From contig JAVHKY010000003.1 of the NCBI GenBank assembly GCA_035079385.1, forward strand, positions 11,945,501 to 12,009,500: DNA of 64,000 nucleotides. Reading direction: 5' to 3'. This DNA is from Aspidiotus rigidus (lineage: Eukaryota; Arthropoda; Insecta; Hemiptera; Diaspididae). Made by a program: the position numbers and the translations under genes. Below are positions 32,201 to 44,439 of the stretch, one piece after another. Positions within the stretch are counted from its first letter, which is position 1, and each line of letters begins with the position of its first letter. The notes under the pieces are model-generated. The model was not told the origin of the DNA. It worked only from the letters and a program-made list of their open reading frames with translations, and did not search any database.

Positions 32201-35200
32201 CGAACTTCTTTATGGCAACTGATAACTGCAATGATAAGTAGTTGAGATCTTAACGTTATTTTCAAGTTTGTGAAAAGAATATAAGGAAAAAAAAAAAACT
32301 AAAATAATAAAACAGCAAATAGATCAAAAAGCGAAGCCAGTTTCGCAATAGAGTTATTCACGCTGCCGTCACAACACCGATAATAGTGTAAATTATCGAC
32401 CTTTTAGTGTTCGATATTGCCATCACGAATGTCAACAAATTTTTTTTCTACGTACTTTCCCGTAAAAAAAAAAAAAAAAAATGTTCTGGAAATCATTTGA
32501 TATTTCGATAACAAATCGTTCGTAAGGAACTCAAACTGAATTTTTAATCATTGTCATGTTCCTAGATTACAATAGTACATGCTTGTTCTCAAAAAATAGT
32601 GTGTTTTCGTAATATTCGACGATTTCTAAAGCCTAATTTATTCCTTACGTATAAGAAATCATAGTAAAATAAAATGTTTTACACTTTCGTTTGAAGTATC
32701 GACCTCATTCTCAGATGTATTTTGCTGATATTTTCCTCTGGATCAAACTCTATCGATACTTAGTGACGTCAACCGTATAAAATAGGTCTATATAGACTGC
32801 ATTCTTGTAGGGAAAAAAATTCATGTGATTTTGCCAAGATATTCCCAGTACCCCACAGGTGTTCGTTTTCATTTGTGACCCAATAGCTCAAACACCAATT
32901 TCTCAAGAATTTCTGACGAGATTCTAATTGCTGAACCGAAAGAAAGATAAGAATTTTAACACGCCATTCATTTCAAAATGTAACTTGGAAAAATTTAGAC
33001 TACATCTCAAACGAACATAAGGTTTCTCTGGACCGCTCAACACAACGAGAATCATCTCAAAAGTAGAACTATTCTCGTATTTCACAGTTTCTTTTCGATT
33101 TTTTCCGCCGTGTTCAAGACAAGAAAATCAAAAGTCAACATCAATAAAACTTTTGCGTACTTCATGATCTTCCAAGTTCAACAACGTGTGAAATTTCAAG
33201 GAGTAATTATCTCCCGAAAGATTCTGAACCAAATACGAGAACTCCGTTTCCAGTTCTGATAATATTTCAGCTCGGCTTCTAGAACATGAAAATATAAAAT
33301 AAAATAGAACAAATGTAATATCGATAAAATACTGGCAATGTACTACAAATACTTCTTGAAGTCCTGTCTATATTATTTTGAAAGTTTTAGGAAAAGTAAG
33401 AATACGATGTTTATACAATAAATGATACATTGAGTGATAAGTATTGATGAACAAAGCCATGTAAAATCTTCATACGCGACGAGATAGAAACCAATTACTT
33501 GAAAAACAAAAACTACAATATTCTTGTATACAATCAAACTCACTTAAATGAATCGTTTTCCCCTACCATCACGGTTCGTATTTTATCAGGAATAGTGAAA
33601 TCGGGAAGGTGCTTGGGCAAGAACGCTGCAGGTCTCACAGGACGGACACCAGGCACAACAAATCCCATTTTTGTAGGCATCGTCTTTCTAATGAAAATAT
33701 ACAAAAATGATTCAAACGTTAATACATTCATTATTTAGGTTCGTGACGCGATGAGATGGAAATAACATACAGTAAAGCCGTTTGACGTCTTGCTTGATAC
33801 TGATTCCTCGGATATCTCACATTCGTTCGTGAATCATTAGTATTATTATTAGTATTATTATTACTCGTCGCATTGCCCGGGTGCACCTGAGATGAATTGT
33901 TCTGAGTATGAAGACCATATTCCTCTTCTATATGCACATAGATATCTAGCATGTGCCCAATTTTCCAATCGCCTTCGAAATGTAAAACCATAAGCTCAGA
34001 ATAATATCCCGAGGATCTGTAAACAAAATACATTTCCATAATATATTTTAGTTCTCTTCGAGCTTACTCGTATCTTTTTACGAACAAAAAAACGTCAAAA
34101 TTATGCGTCAGCAGACGCAGAGAGATGAATTTATCCGAAGACCATATAAGATCGACGCCATTTTTCTTTCACGATAGTAAAAAGAGATATTTTCGAGCTT
34201 TTTTCCTCGAGGATAGACCAAATCCTTTCTGTGTATTAAACTGATTTGAGAAACTTGTTTTTAAATTAGAAGAAGGGTGAGGAAACACAACTACGCAATA
34301 GAACATACGCTGCGGTATCGCAGTTGAATATGAGTGATACTGAGTACGTTTGCGGTCGAGTCTTTCACACAGTTATATCCAAAATAACGAGAGAAATGAA
34401 AATTCATCTTTCAAGAATAGAGTGATCCGATGAAAATGAGTGTGAAAATATTAAATACCCGAACATTCTTCTTATAACAGGTAAATAGGGGTGACAGTTG
34501 CAGTTACCTCAATAATAACGTTTGTCAGAAAAATAAATTATAATTTCAAAAGCTTGGGCAGTTCAAATAAATCTCTAGTGAAAGGATTCCAAAGCTCACA
34601 CAAATAGAACAAAATTCTAAAAAAATTGAAAAAAAAATTTTTTCGATGAATTCAAAAATAACTAGCTGTGAGTAACGTATAAAGTTTTTTTCGATCAATC
34701 ATACCTACTTATTTATATTGAAGGGATTCCATTTGATTACACAAAATACGTGTGAGATTGTGAGATCCTTGGCCAATTAGAGGTTTACTTAGTTCACTCG
34801 GTAGGGTATACAAATTGAATCTGCGAATATATTGGCGGGTGGGAGATGATGGAAAGAAAGAAAAAAACGGGGTACATTACAGATATAGGTCAATTATGGG
34901 GACCCTGATAAAAACACCCTACGCGACTGGTACGTTGATATTACAAGCAAACGATGACTTCAGCATCACTTGTGTGAAGCATCTTCTGATCATTGTTCAA
35001 GTCGGACGAATACTTGAAGTTGATAGAAACTTCCATAGTTAATATACTTTGAACTGAGCCTGCCCGAGTCGGGAGCAAGAACGTAAATCAGTGAAACTTC
35101 TCAACCATCGTGAGACTTGCACTCATTCTTAAATTTGAAGAAAAGAATAAAATGGTGCTCACTTAGCGGTAGCAGAAACTTCGAATCTATAACTAGTCCC

Positions 35201-36889
35201 CGAAGTTATAGTGATCGGCTCGAAAGATTCGTGCAACAATCTCATCACGTTGCTGTATTCGGAATTCTTCAACTGTACCGCCGTTAGAATCTGAGAATCT
35301 TGTCCGGCATTCTCTACGGCAACCTTAAATCAAAATCCATTAATGTACTCGTATGTAATACAAGCTTTTCTATGAAATTACGGTTCATCATCACAATTTT
35401 ATAAGTTGTATTACAAATCACCGCATAAGATTCAAATTCTTTACACTTACGAGCACTTTCGGCTAACGAACGTTCACTTTGAAGATGACTCGTTAGTCGA
35501 AAGTGCTCGTAAGTGTGAAGAATTTTAATCTTATGCGGTGATTTGTAATAAAACTTTCAAAATTGTCCTTTAATGTAACTGAAGAACTAAATTTGCTAGA
35601 CAATACAAAACAAATCTAATCATACTTTAAACGTAGTTGCTTCTCCAATTTTTAACGCCATCTTATCACAAGTCGCCGAAACCGCGATTCCGCATTTGCT
35701 ATCGAACAATCTCTCTTGAACGATTCTGCCTATTAGAGTATCGCCGAGGGAAACGGTTTCTACTATCCTCAGATGGATGGCTCTCCAAATCAATGCACCT
35801 TGTTCACTTTCAATAACACGAGCGACTACCTACGATTCAACATTGTACGATAGAAAACGGACATTCAAGTGAGATACGATTGAAAGTTTAATCCGGATAA
35901 AACATACTCTATCGTTTACTGCGGGCATGGATCCGTCGGCGCAAATATTCTCCGTAAAATATACAGAATTGCCAATGATCCCCGTGCCGTACTCAGACAA
36001 ATGGGATACTTTCCCTTCAAACATCTTCGAACGCAACGGTTTTAAATACTTAATGTCGATTATATGTTCGTTTGTGTTATTTTCATCTCTCACTTCTACC
36101 ACAGCTGTCAATGAGACCCAGTCACCTGAAAATATCATTGTCGTTCATTTTCGTCCAGTTGGCTCGTGCAGGATTATGTATGAAAATTACCTTTGATAGG
36201 TAGGAATTCGCACTCAATGCAATCCAAATTACAAGTGATATCATTCGGGATCATCGTTAAAAAGCGATTCTGTTTCTCGATTACTTGAGCGGTAAGAGTT
36301 TTTTCGATTGCCACGTATTCTCTGAAACATTCCCAAAGAATTTCTGCTGATGTTCTCGTGGAAACTACTGATTTTAGTTCTTATCGAAAGAGCTTACTCG
36401 GTGACTCGAGAAGCGACTGCTGCTTCTCCTCCTCCAGACTGCCATTCATCAGGCTCTATAATATTGATTTGTTTGACTTTCCATTCGACATTCTCATTAC
36501 TACGATAGGCCAAATATCGAACATTCTGTCCCACTTTCAAATTTTTTTGCTTCACGTCGGCGATTTCAAAATAATATCGTCCATCTATCAGGCCGTAATT
36601 CGGCTCCAATCTCGTGACTTTGCCAATTCTGTGCTCGCATTTCGATTCTTTCGTTTCTTTGGTCAGCAAATCATCCTCCTACAATTGAATAGTCCGTGAC
36701 AATGAGCGTGCAGAGAAATTCGAATAGGTAAACGAGCGTAAAAGGACTTACCTTTTTCTCTTCGTTCTCTGCTGTCTCGCTGAAAAGGATCCTTTGATAA
36801 TCTTCCTTCGTGTACGTCAAAAGGGCTTTTTGAGAAGAGAAAATAGATTTAAACTTTGATACGATGTATGATGTAAGCCACTGAAACAT
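29285..36889 (-). CDS. armi: Armitage/MOV10L1-type RNA helicase (piRNA pathway)
   Basis: This is a superfamily-1 (Upf1-like) RNA helicase. In animals Armitage/MOV10L1 acts in germline cytoplasm, feeding precursor RNA into primary piRNA production. Sixteen exons (minus): 36752-36889, 36398-36678, 36191-36321, 35908-36125, 35626-35829, 35163-35323, 33771-34016, 33544-33687, 33161-33278, 32066-32225, 30949-31723, 30659-30873, 30415-30582, 30065-30345, 29731-29979, 29285-29620. They total 3,825 nt (1,274 residues) with consistent phase. The N-terminal part has repeated small beta-type domains seen in MOV10L1 ([39 protein letters not shown]), which sets it apart from plain MOV10. Helicase motifs: GPPGTGKT at about 834, DEAG at about 972, [10 protein letters not shown], then [15 protein letters not shown] and [15 protein letters not shown]. 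An acidic, serine-rich insert lies before the helicase core. Assignment to Armitage rests on this architecture. Confidence 0.92.
35393..35566. repeat. 174-bp palindrome inside an Armitage-like intron
   Basis: The arms 35393-35469 and 35490-35566 are nearly perfect inverted repeats (for example ACAAATCACCGCATAAGATT and ACGAGCACTTTCG), with a loop of about 20 nt. They lie within the intron 35324-35625. In the transcript this would fold into a hairpin of about 75 bp. It may be a tiny foldback MITE or a source of hairpin-derived small RNAs. No clear target duplication is visible. Confidence 0.8.
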
Positions 36890-38750
36890 ATTTGTGAGCC
36901 TGAAAGAAATGAAGATAGATTTTCATTTCATGTTAAATGAACCGGTCGATTTCAAAAGTTGAAAACTTACACTACTATGCGACCAAGATTCATATTTACA
37001 TCAGAAGAAGCGTTCATCTTATTAAACTCACGGATACCACGGACAACATAGCGGCTCGACCGATTTTACAAAAAACAAGAAAGGAGAGCAGCTCCGACTC
37101 GGCGAGATGGACACGGAGATTTTATCAACACGAAAATTATTTCAGACTGAGGAAAGGAGTCGGAACGTATGTGACAATCGACCGCATGGTCGCATTAAAG
37201 CCGAGCGGCGTCGGTAAGTCACGAGATATAACAACAGTGATATAACAAAGAACTATACCTACTATAGACTATGGAGCACAGCAGTTACGAAGAAACTAAG
37301 CAACAGCTGAGCAGTTGGTACTTCGTAGTTTGAACTCCTAGTCCTTGAGATTGTTTACACTAGGAGAAGGAAAACAGATGTACCCTTTATGGTCCAAATA
37401 ACTTTCGTCTGCTCACGGCTTTTGAGTCGGTACACCCGCTATATTTCGATGTCGTCTGGGAACTTATAATCAACCTGTTATGAAAGGATGACGGGAGTGA
37501 CGGGACTAGGGGAGAGTGATTACAGAACCCACAATTTTCATTTTGAAACCGCGGACTCTGACCACATGTAAGTACTTGTTACTGACTGACGCAATACTTT
37601 ACTTATCCTGATGACTGTTCATGTTACTAAGTAAAGATAGGACACCCATCGATTACTTTAATCTTTGACAGCAGCTGTACGATTTTGCGCTGGCTTCGTT
37701 TGGAAATAATGAACGAAAAAGTAGTCAAAGAGAATCAATTTTGAAACGCAATTTATTTTATTTTAAAAATAAGCTGAAGTACGTTGACTTAAATAACTAG
37801 CATTTTTTTCTGTTGGAAATACCTTCTCTTCCAATTCATCGACCTAAATGCTCCCCTTTTTCACTGAACCGATGAAAGGTGGGAATGAGCGTTCTCTTTC
37901 CTTCTTTTGCTAGTAGGTAAAATACTTCTGAAAAAATTTGAGCAGCACGCTTGGTCGAATGGTCCCGACTATCAATAATATTATTTTATTTAATTGTCCC
38001 GTTTTTTGAGTTTCAATTGCCAGTTCACTTGCCTTGCCATCTTTTCTAGACTATGATGTAGGTCTTCTAAGTCGTAATTTTCCAGCATTCTGCCATAATA
38101 ATCATTTTGCTGTACAAGATCCAAGCTTCAAGTCAACAGGCAAACCTTTCGGACAGAGTGTGAATAAAATGTGATAACAAACTCAAACACTAAACTTTAT
38201 GGGTGGATTAGCGGAGAAAAATTACGATCTGCGAAATTGGAGCTTTGTTACAACTATGATAAACGCATGAATTTTGGATAATCTATGTAATTACGTGAAA
38301 TTTTCGACGTATACCTATCCAAGACACGATCCAGAAATGCCGATAATTTGAAGAAGAAATGCTTGTATCGAAAACTTAGAATGATAATTGAATTATCTAT
38401 TAAAAATCATGCGAAAAGCGAATTTATAGGTATCCGAATAAGCCGTAAACAGACAATGAAATTTCCCCCCGACCGTTGATAGCTGTTGATGTGGACATAC
38501 GCACGTCAATTCAATTTCGGACGGAAGAGCTATCTCCTATAATAAAAGAACGGAGCTTTGTTTACATCTTTGTTTGCAATGGTATGCCGTGGTTAGCCGT
38601 GGTTAAATGCCGTGGTTCGTTACCGTGGACGGGTGATAAGTCAGCGCTTATTGGTTCATACCATAGACGGCTAAGCCACATGATTGGTAGAAGCGAGCAC
38701 TATGCAAAACCGCCGTTTTGAAAAAACAGTTGCGTGATGAGTTAGCACTT

Positions 38751-38972
38751 TGCTGTTTGTTTCCGACTATTCGTATGCAGTCCTTAATTCGTATTAGTGA
38801 ATGCGTTTTTTACAGTACAATTTCACCTGTAGACCTGCAAAATATTCGATCGACTCTCTTTAACATTGATTGCTGTTTGTTTCCGACTATTTGTATTACT
38901 GAATGTGTTTTTTATAGAACAATTTGACGCCTGTCGACCTACAAAATTTCGATCGACACTCTTAACATTGAT
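38751..38972. repeat. Tandem duplication, two units of about 100-120 bp
   Basis: Unit 1 starts at 38751 and unit 2 at 38871. Both start TGCTGTTTGTTTCCGACTAT and end TTAACATTGAT. Unit 2 has lost about 18 bp and carries scattered substitutions. Confidence 0.8.
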
Positions 38973-40418
38973 GTACTACACAAGTAGTTATTGTTCATAT
39001 TTGCTAAACGAGAAAAGAAAGAAGGCATTGGAGCTGGTAAATTGATAATCTCACTCTTTTTAATGGAAGAAATATCCGCAAGTGTAACGTATATGTAATT
39101 ACCTTTTTAGTGGCGAACCCGCATCAACCAGTTCGAATAAGAATATACGTACGGTACGTCTTGGAGGATGAGAATAAAGTGTCCTCCGAATTCGCTCTTT
39201 TGGAATCAAAATGTGAGTAATTTTTATGACTAAGTAGCTTACAGGATATTACCGCATTACAATTGTTTCAAGTTCAAAGAGGCTTCCATTATCTGCTGCT
39301 TTGAGAAGAACGACAAAAAAAGAAGAATGAGGGAAGCGATGAAAATTAAAAAACACCGTCACGCCGTCAATTTTAAAACGGACGTCGATAATGCACTTTG
39401 CAGCATATATTTGCCTGTACTGAGGAGTCATCACTGATTTGGAATATTTTTGTTTTGTTTCCCTATTTTATAGTGCTTTTCAGTATATTTTATGACCCCG
39501 AAAAAGATAGCTGTGCTATGGAAACGTAGGTCGTTTTTGTTTCATTTTGTAGTTTTCTCGATGGCAGTGCCGGATAATAAATTTCTTTAGTTTTATGCTA
39601 TTCACCCAAGTTAGAGTATCGTTCTTCCATCCAATTTCTTCAAAGCACTTCAAGCCTAAATTTGGTTCTTCTGTTTTCAAATTCAATTTCAACATTATTA
39701 AGCTCGCTGTTGATGCGTATTTTATCTCGTTTATATTAAAATTGCCTAGATATTCCTGTTTTATTCTTATCTATCAGCTCAAAACGCCATATCAATATTT
39801 ATTATCGATATACTTGAAAGTAATCCTCTACTCGACAAAATCCTTTTGATGCGTAGGTATCATCATCATTATAAATTCCTCCTTCCTGATTTGATAATTG
39901 TACCTAGTATACGTGGTGTGGATAATTTACTTTGTTTAGATTTAAAATCATTCTTGATTTGTTTGTTGATTCTACAGAGTACTGTATGCTTCCCGTTTCG
40001 CCAACAGTGTGAAGTACAATTACTTATTAGTTATTACCGCATGGTAGATTTTGATTACTTCCTAAAGAATATCAAACACAATTTTGAATGAAAACAAAAT
40101 ATTTTTGGGGGAAAAGACGTCTATTTATACTCATTTTTGGAAATATAATGAATTCCTCAAATGATCGCACGTTTTGAAATAATTTTGACGATTATTTTTT
40201 CTAGAACTAGAATACTGTCAAGAAGCGTCTCTTGTATCGATATCTACTTTCTCCATAGTCGAGTTTGTGGTTTGTGAAATTGTGCCGTCGAACAACAAAT
40301 TTCTACTTGTCTCTCTTTGTGTATAGCAATAAAAATTGATTATCGTGTTCTTGAAATTAATGGACTTGTTTGTTTGTTCTTTTGTTTCAGATAGAAAGAA
40401 CTGACATATTTTGTTCCG

Positions 40419-40660
40419 TTATTGAAGAAATTTGTTTTCTGTTTTCCGTTTCTTTTTTCTTTCCCCAAGATATCTTGGTACCTATCTGCATTTATTTGTT
40501 GTGATTTTTTTTTTTTTTTCCAAGTATACATTGTAGTTCTTATTGAAGAAATTTGTTTTCCGTTTTCCGTTTTTTTTTTTTTTTCCCCCCAAGATATCTT
40601 GGTACCTGTACTTATTTGTTGTGACTTTTTTTTTTTTCAAGTATACATTGTAGTTTTTAA
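40419..40660. repeat. Tandem duplication, unit about 121 bp
   Basis: Two units start at 40419 and 40540 with TTATTGAAGAAATTTGTTTT. Both contain CAAGATATCTTGGTACCT followed by a long T run and CAAGTATACATTGTAGT. They differ mainly in homopolymer length. Confidence 0.8.
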
Positions 40661-40881
40661 GTATCATATTAAAAGGAAAAAAAGTATATTCTACACAAAT
40701 TAATTCTAGGAATTTATCGAAATTATGAGAAAATGAAAACTGAATCAATTTACATCATTATAGTGAAGCAGAAAATTAAAATATTCAACACCAACATTTA
40801 GTATAATGAAAAAAACAATGAAGAAAAATACATAGGATGACAATTTGTCCTATATATGTTCATGCATTATTAGCATCTTGA

Positions 40882-41330
40882 ATTGAACAAAATAATGTTT
40901 TGTGAAAACCATTCTTCTGATTTCCAACAGCTGCATCAGTCTACAAACTGAATAAGTCGGGTTCTGTTAAAGTGAGCGCGGCGTCGTATGTTTTTTTTTA
41001 GAAAAAAAAATTGAACAAAATAATGTTTTGTGAAAACCATTCTTCTGATTTCCAACAGCTGCATCAGTCTACAAACTGAATAAGTTGGGTTCTGTTAAAG
41101 TGAGCGCGGCGTTGTATGTTTTTTTTAGAAAAAAAAATTGAACAAAATAATGTACGGTATGTCACCAAAATAGAATTTATTTAAAGTAGGGTTTGGTTAA
41201 AGTTCGGCAATATGTTTTTTTTTTTAGTAATGCGACCAACGTAGAACTCATTTTAAAGTAGGGTTTGGTTAAAGTTTGGGAATATATGTCTTTTTTAGAA
41301 ATGCGGCCAAGTTTTTATATTTTTTTTTGG
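40882..41330. repeat. Nested tandem duplications (units about 128 bp and 75 bp)
   Basis: Units beginning ATTGAACAAAATAATGT start at 40882, 41010 and 41137. The first two are almost identical over about 128 bp and the third is cut short. Directly after it, a second array of about 75-bp units (AAAGTAGGGTTTGGTTAAAGT, at about 41180 and 41255) follows. Both arrays share a poly-T followed by TTTAGAAA at the unit joints. Confidence 0.75.
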
Positions 41331-43400
41331 GAAGCAAACTGAAGAAGTTTAGTATTGTATAATAAAAACACCTGTATGTGTTCATGGGAGCAGTTTCTTT
41401 GCTCTTTTTGCTGAGGGAGAGGACAGTATCCTTTTGTTTTAGTGTATTGTCGCATCTTTTTGAGAAATTTTTTTTTTCAAAAAATTTTTAGTAGAAAAAA
41501 CTTTTTTTTTAATTCCCAAAAATCGGTACACACCTTGCTAGCGGCTGTCGTCGACGCGGAGCGACGACGCAACAGACGCTAGTCAAGATCATAATCATTG
41601 ATAACCCCTTGAATGAGAAGTGTCTATGTTTGAAAAGAGTGGTAACTATTGGAAAAAAAATATGGAAAAGAGGCATCTTCCTCCAATTGTAGTTCCACTT
41701 ATCACGAACACACTGTTCTCTTACTCTTTTATCACGTCCGTTTTCTACAAACACGAGAAAAATTTTAAATATAATTTAACGAATGTAATATAGAATTCAG
41801 CTGTCTCTTCAGTCCTTGATTTTTTTCTCTCCTATTTCGTCGTACATTCGTGTTGGTATCGCGCTTAATTACAGTGAGTGACATATATTATGTGACACCA
41901 GCGTACGCGGAAAATTGAAATTATAGATTACTACATTTCAGACATACCTAGCTGCCGGTACCAGAAATGTCTAGACGGTTTCTTCAATAGAGGGGGGGAG
42001 ACATTTACCAACAACCCCCTCCTCTAATATTACCATTGCACGTAAATATTGTGTCTTTCATCGGGTTTCTTTAATGTATATTCTACAGAATTTTCATATA
42101 CATCTGCCGTCAACACAATAATACGTACATAACCATGCGAATTTAGATGATGAACCTCTTGAAAGATTACATACATATATATTTTACCTTCTGATCTATT
42201 ATTCAATGCGAAAAAATTGATAAGAATATAAGTCTGCAGTTGAATACATTTTCATTGAATAAATATTGGAGTCTGATGGTAGGTACCTACAATAATGAAG
42301 AATACCTAGTTTGAGCAGAAAGTAAAATTAAAGAGTAAAGAAGATAATGATAACAATGAACGCACATTTCAAAAAGGGTTGGCTAGACCGTAACATAAAG
42401 TACCTAATAAAGTTGCGTTTTTCAATTGGCCCTGATGATCTGCGATACACTTATCTCGGTGTGCATAACCAACATTGATACCCATGTATATTTAACATTT
42501 TGATTTATTAACGTACAGGGACCGAAAACACCTGCCTGTATAGTGTTGTGCGAGAAATGTCACGAGCGTGAAGACAATTGCGTTACCACCGATACCTCCC
42601 ACCTACAAAGATGTAACTTTAAATACAACAAAGTGCATAGGTACCCGTACTGAAAGAAATTGTTATAGAGATATACATAGTTCCATACATAGATGCAGTA
42701 AATGTGGGTCTAATATTTTGACAAAATAGGTCCCGATAGGTAGCAAAAATTGGGTAAATCTTTGGATCGTTCAGCTAAACATGACTCAAAAAAATATTTT
42801 CGAATTCTTTCCCTATTGTGCAATATCGAAATTCTAGAATTGCGTTACATTATTCTTATCAGACTATAAGATTATTTCCTATATTCATTCTGATTGTGTG
42901 GGTATAGGTATTTCGATGATATGTGACCAAACGGTCTGAATTCCGAATAAGTAAATAAATAAAATAACTTAGGTAGGTAGGTATCGAGAAAAAACGACAG
43001 TTTCCTTAACGAAGTTAAACGAGGAACGTGGGGAACCTGTTTTATGAGTCATATTATGGGATTTGGTATTGAGAATTCAAGGAAGCCTAGACCTAGATAA
43101 GCTAGTACAAAGAAGGGCCCGAGGAGAGTCTCGTGTGGATAGTGACTGAATGCAAACTTATAACGCTAACACTGTCTTAATTATGTATTTACATTAATAG
43201 GGTAACGTATCTAATCGAATCGGGCTAATGAATAGAGTTTCTCATTGTTCCATAGACGAATGGAGAAAACGATACTAAGAAGTTAGCTAGCCCTCTGTGC
43301 GAGAGATTTGCAAAAGCCCCTATCCTCTTCGTTCACGCCTACGTCACAGCATCGTTGTATTCAAAATAATTTCGAGATTTGTGATCGATGGTGCTTAGGG

Positions 43401-43552
43401 AAAAAAATAGGTAGTAAGTATATTACTTATCAGGATGGGAAAGCGATTACGTTTCGAGTGCGACCGTTTACAAAACGAGCTGAAGGCGAGGGAAGTAAAC
43501 GCGCGAGAAACGTAATCGCTGACCATCCTGATAAATAGTAAGCTATTTTTTT
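43401..43552. repeat. Imperfect palindrome of about 150 bp
   Basis: The left arm (AAAAAATAG ... TTATCAGGATGG ... AGCGATTACGTTTC ... GTTTAC) pairs with the right arm read on the other strand, with a few short gaps. The loop is centred at about 43476. No clear target duplication is seen. A smaller perfect palindrome around ATTTCATTACT follows at 43586-43623. Confidence 0.6.
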
Positions 43553-43905
43553 AAACAGGTACTCGGAAAATTGTGATTGATAAGAAAACTGAATAGTAAT
43601 GATTTCATTACTGTTCAGTTTTTTCATTACCTTTCAGTTTTTTAACATCGATCAACTAATTAGTAATTGAGGTTCTTCCAACCTAATAAATGTTTGTTTA
43701 GAGTTGACTTTCCTCTAGCACCTGTTCAAAAAACAAACTTTTTCTACACGGACTTTTCCATAAGAAGAAAAATTGAATTCGATCATTTGCTCATATTTGA
43801 ATAGAAGAATAAAGTGAGAGAAGAAAAATATATTCTCAAATACTTGAGATCTTCCAGATCTTGATTATCAACGTTGAATTCCTTATTTATTTCTCATTTT
43901 GAAAT

Positions 43906-44275
43906 GAGGACCTATCTGTATAAAGGGCGTCCGTCGGACAGACGCCCTTTTTGCGGAGACCTCGATTTTTGTGCGTTTCAGATCATAAACTATCTTTTAT
44001 AATTTTTTTTTTTTTTTTTAAACCCACAATTTTTTCCATCTTAGCAAGAAGGGCGTCCGTTGTCATATTTTCAGTGATCTCTACTTTGTTCGTTTCTGGA
44101 TGTATTCAAAATATGATTATAGTTTCTTATAGAAGAAGAGTTGCTCTTTAATTTTCATCCTTACCATTTTTTTGATTAAACTCGTTGTTGCGGAGATATT
44201 TTGAACTGAAACTTCAAACTGATTTTTCTGTAATGAATTTTTCTTCACGGACGCCCTTTTTACAGATAGGTCCTC
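43906..44275. mobile_element. GAGGAC-type MITE, copy 2
   Basis: This is the same element and orientation as 20828-21195, with only a few differences over 370 bp. AAAT flanks both ends (43902-43905 and 44276-44279). The inverted ends start GAGGACCTATCTGTA. Two near-identical copies 23 kb apart in one window suggest recent amplification by a transposase encoded elsewhere. Confidence 0.87.
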
Positions 44276-44439
44276 AAATACTAACACATGATCGAAATGT
44301 TCCCTGTGTATTCTTATGGGAGTCGATAATGTTCTAAGCACAATCGCAGGATACTATCGCAAAATTCTGCGATACTATCGCAGAATATCGCGCATTATCG
44401 ATCAAAATTGCTCGATGTTAGCAGTTAGTGACGTCACGT

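Larger units (their letters stand above)
36890..43400. other. Long gene-free stretch
   Basis: No gene could be supported across about 6.5 kb. The only structures seen are local tandem duplications (38751-38972 and 40419-41330, listed separately), a CCGTGGTTAGCCGTGGTTAAATG-like stutter at 38586-38630 and many homopolymer runs. The first few hundred bases presumably include the promoter of the minus-strand Armitage-like gene. Confidence 0.45.

Noticed and set aside
37021..37245. Plus-strand frame upstream of the Armitage-like gene
   Set aside because: No domain; it lies in the promoter-side flank of the minus-strand gene, with no splice-supported extension.
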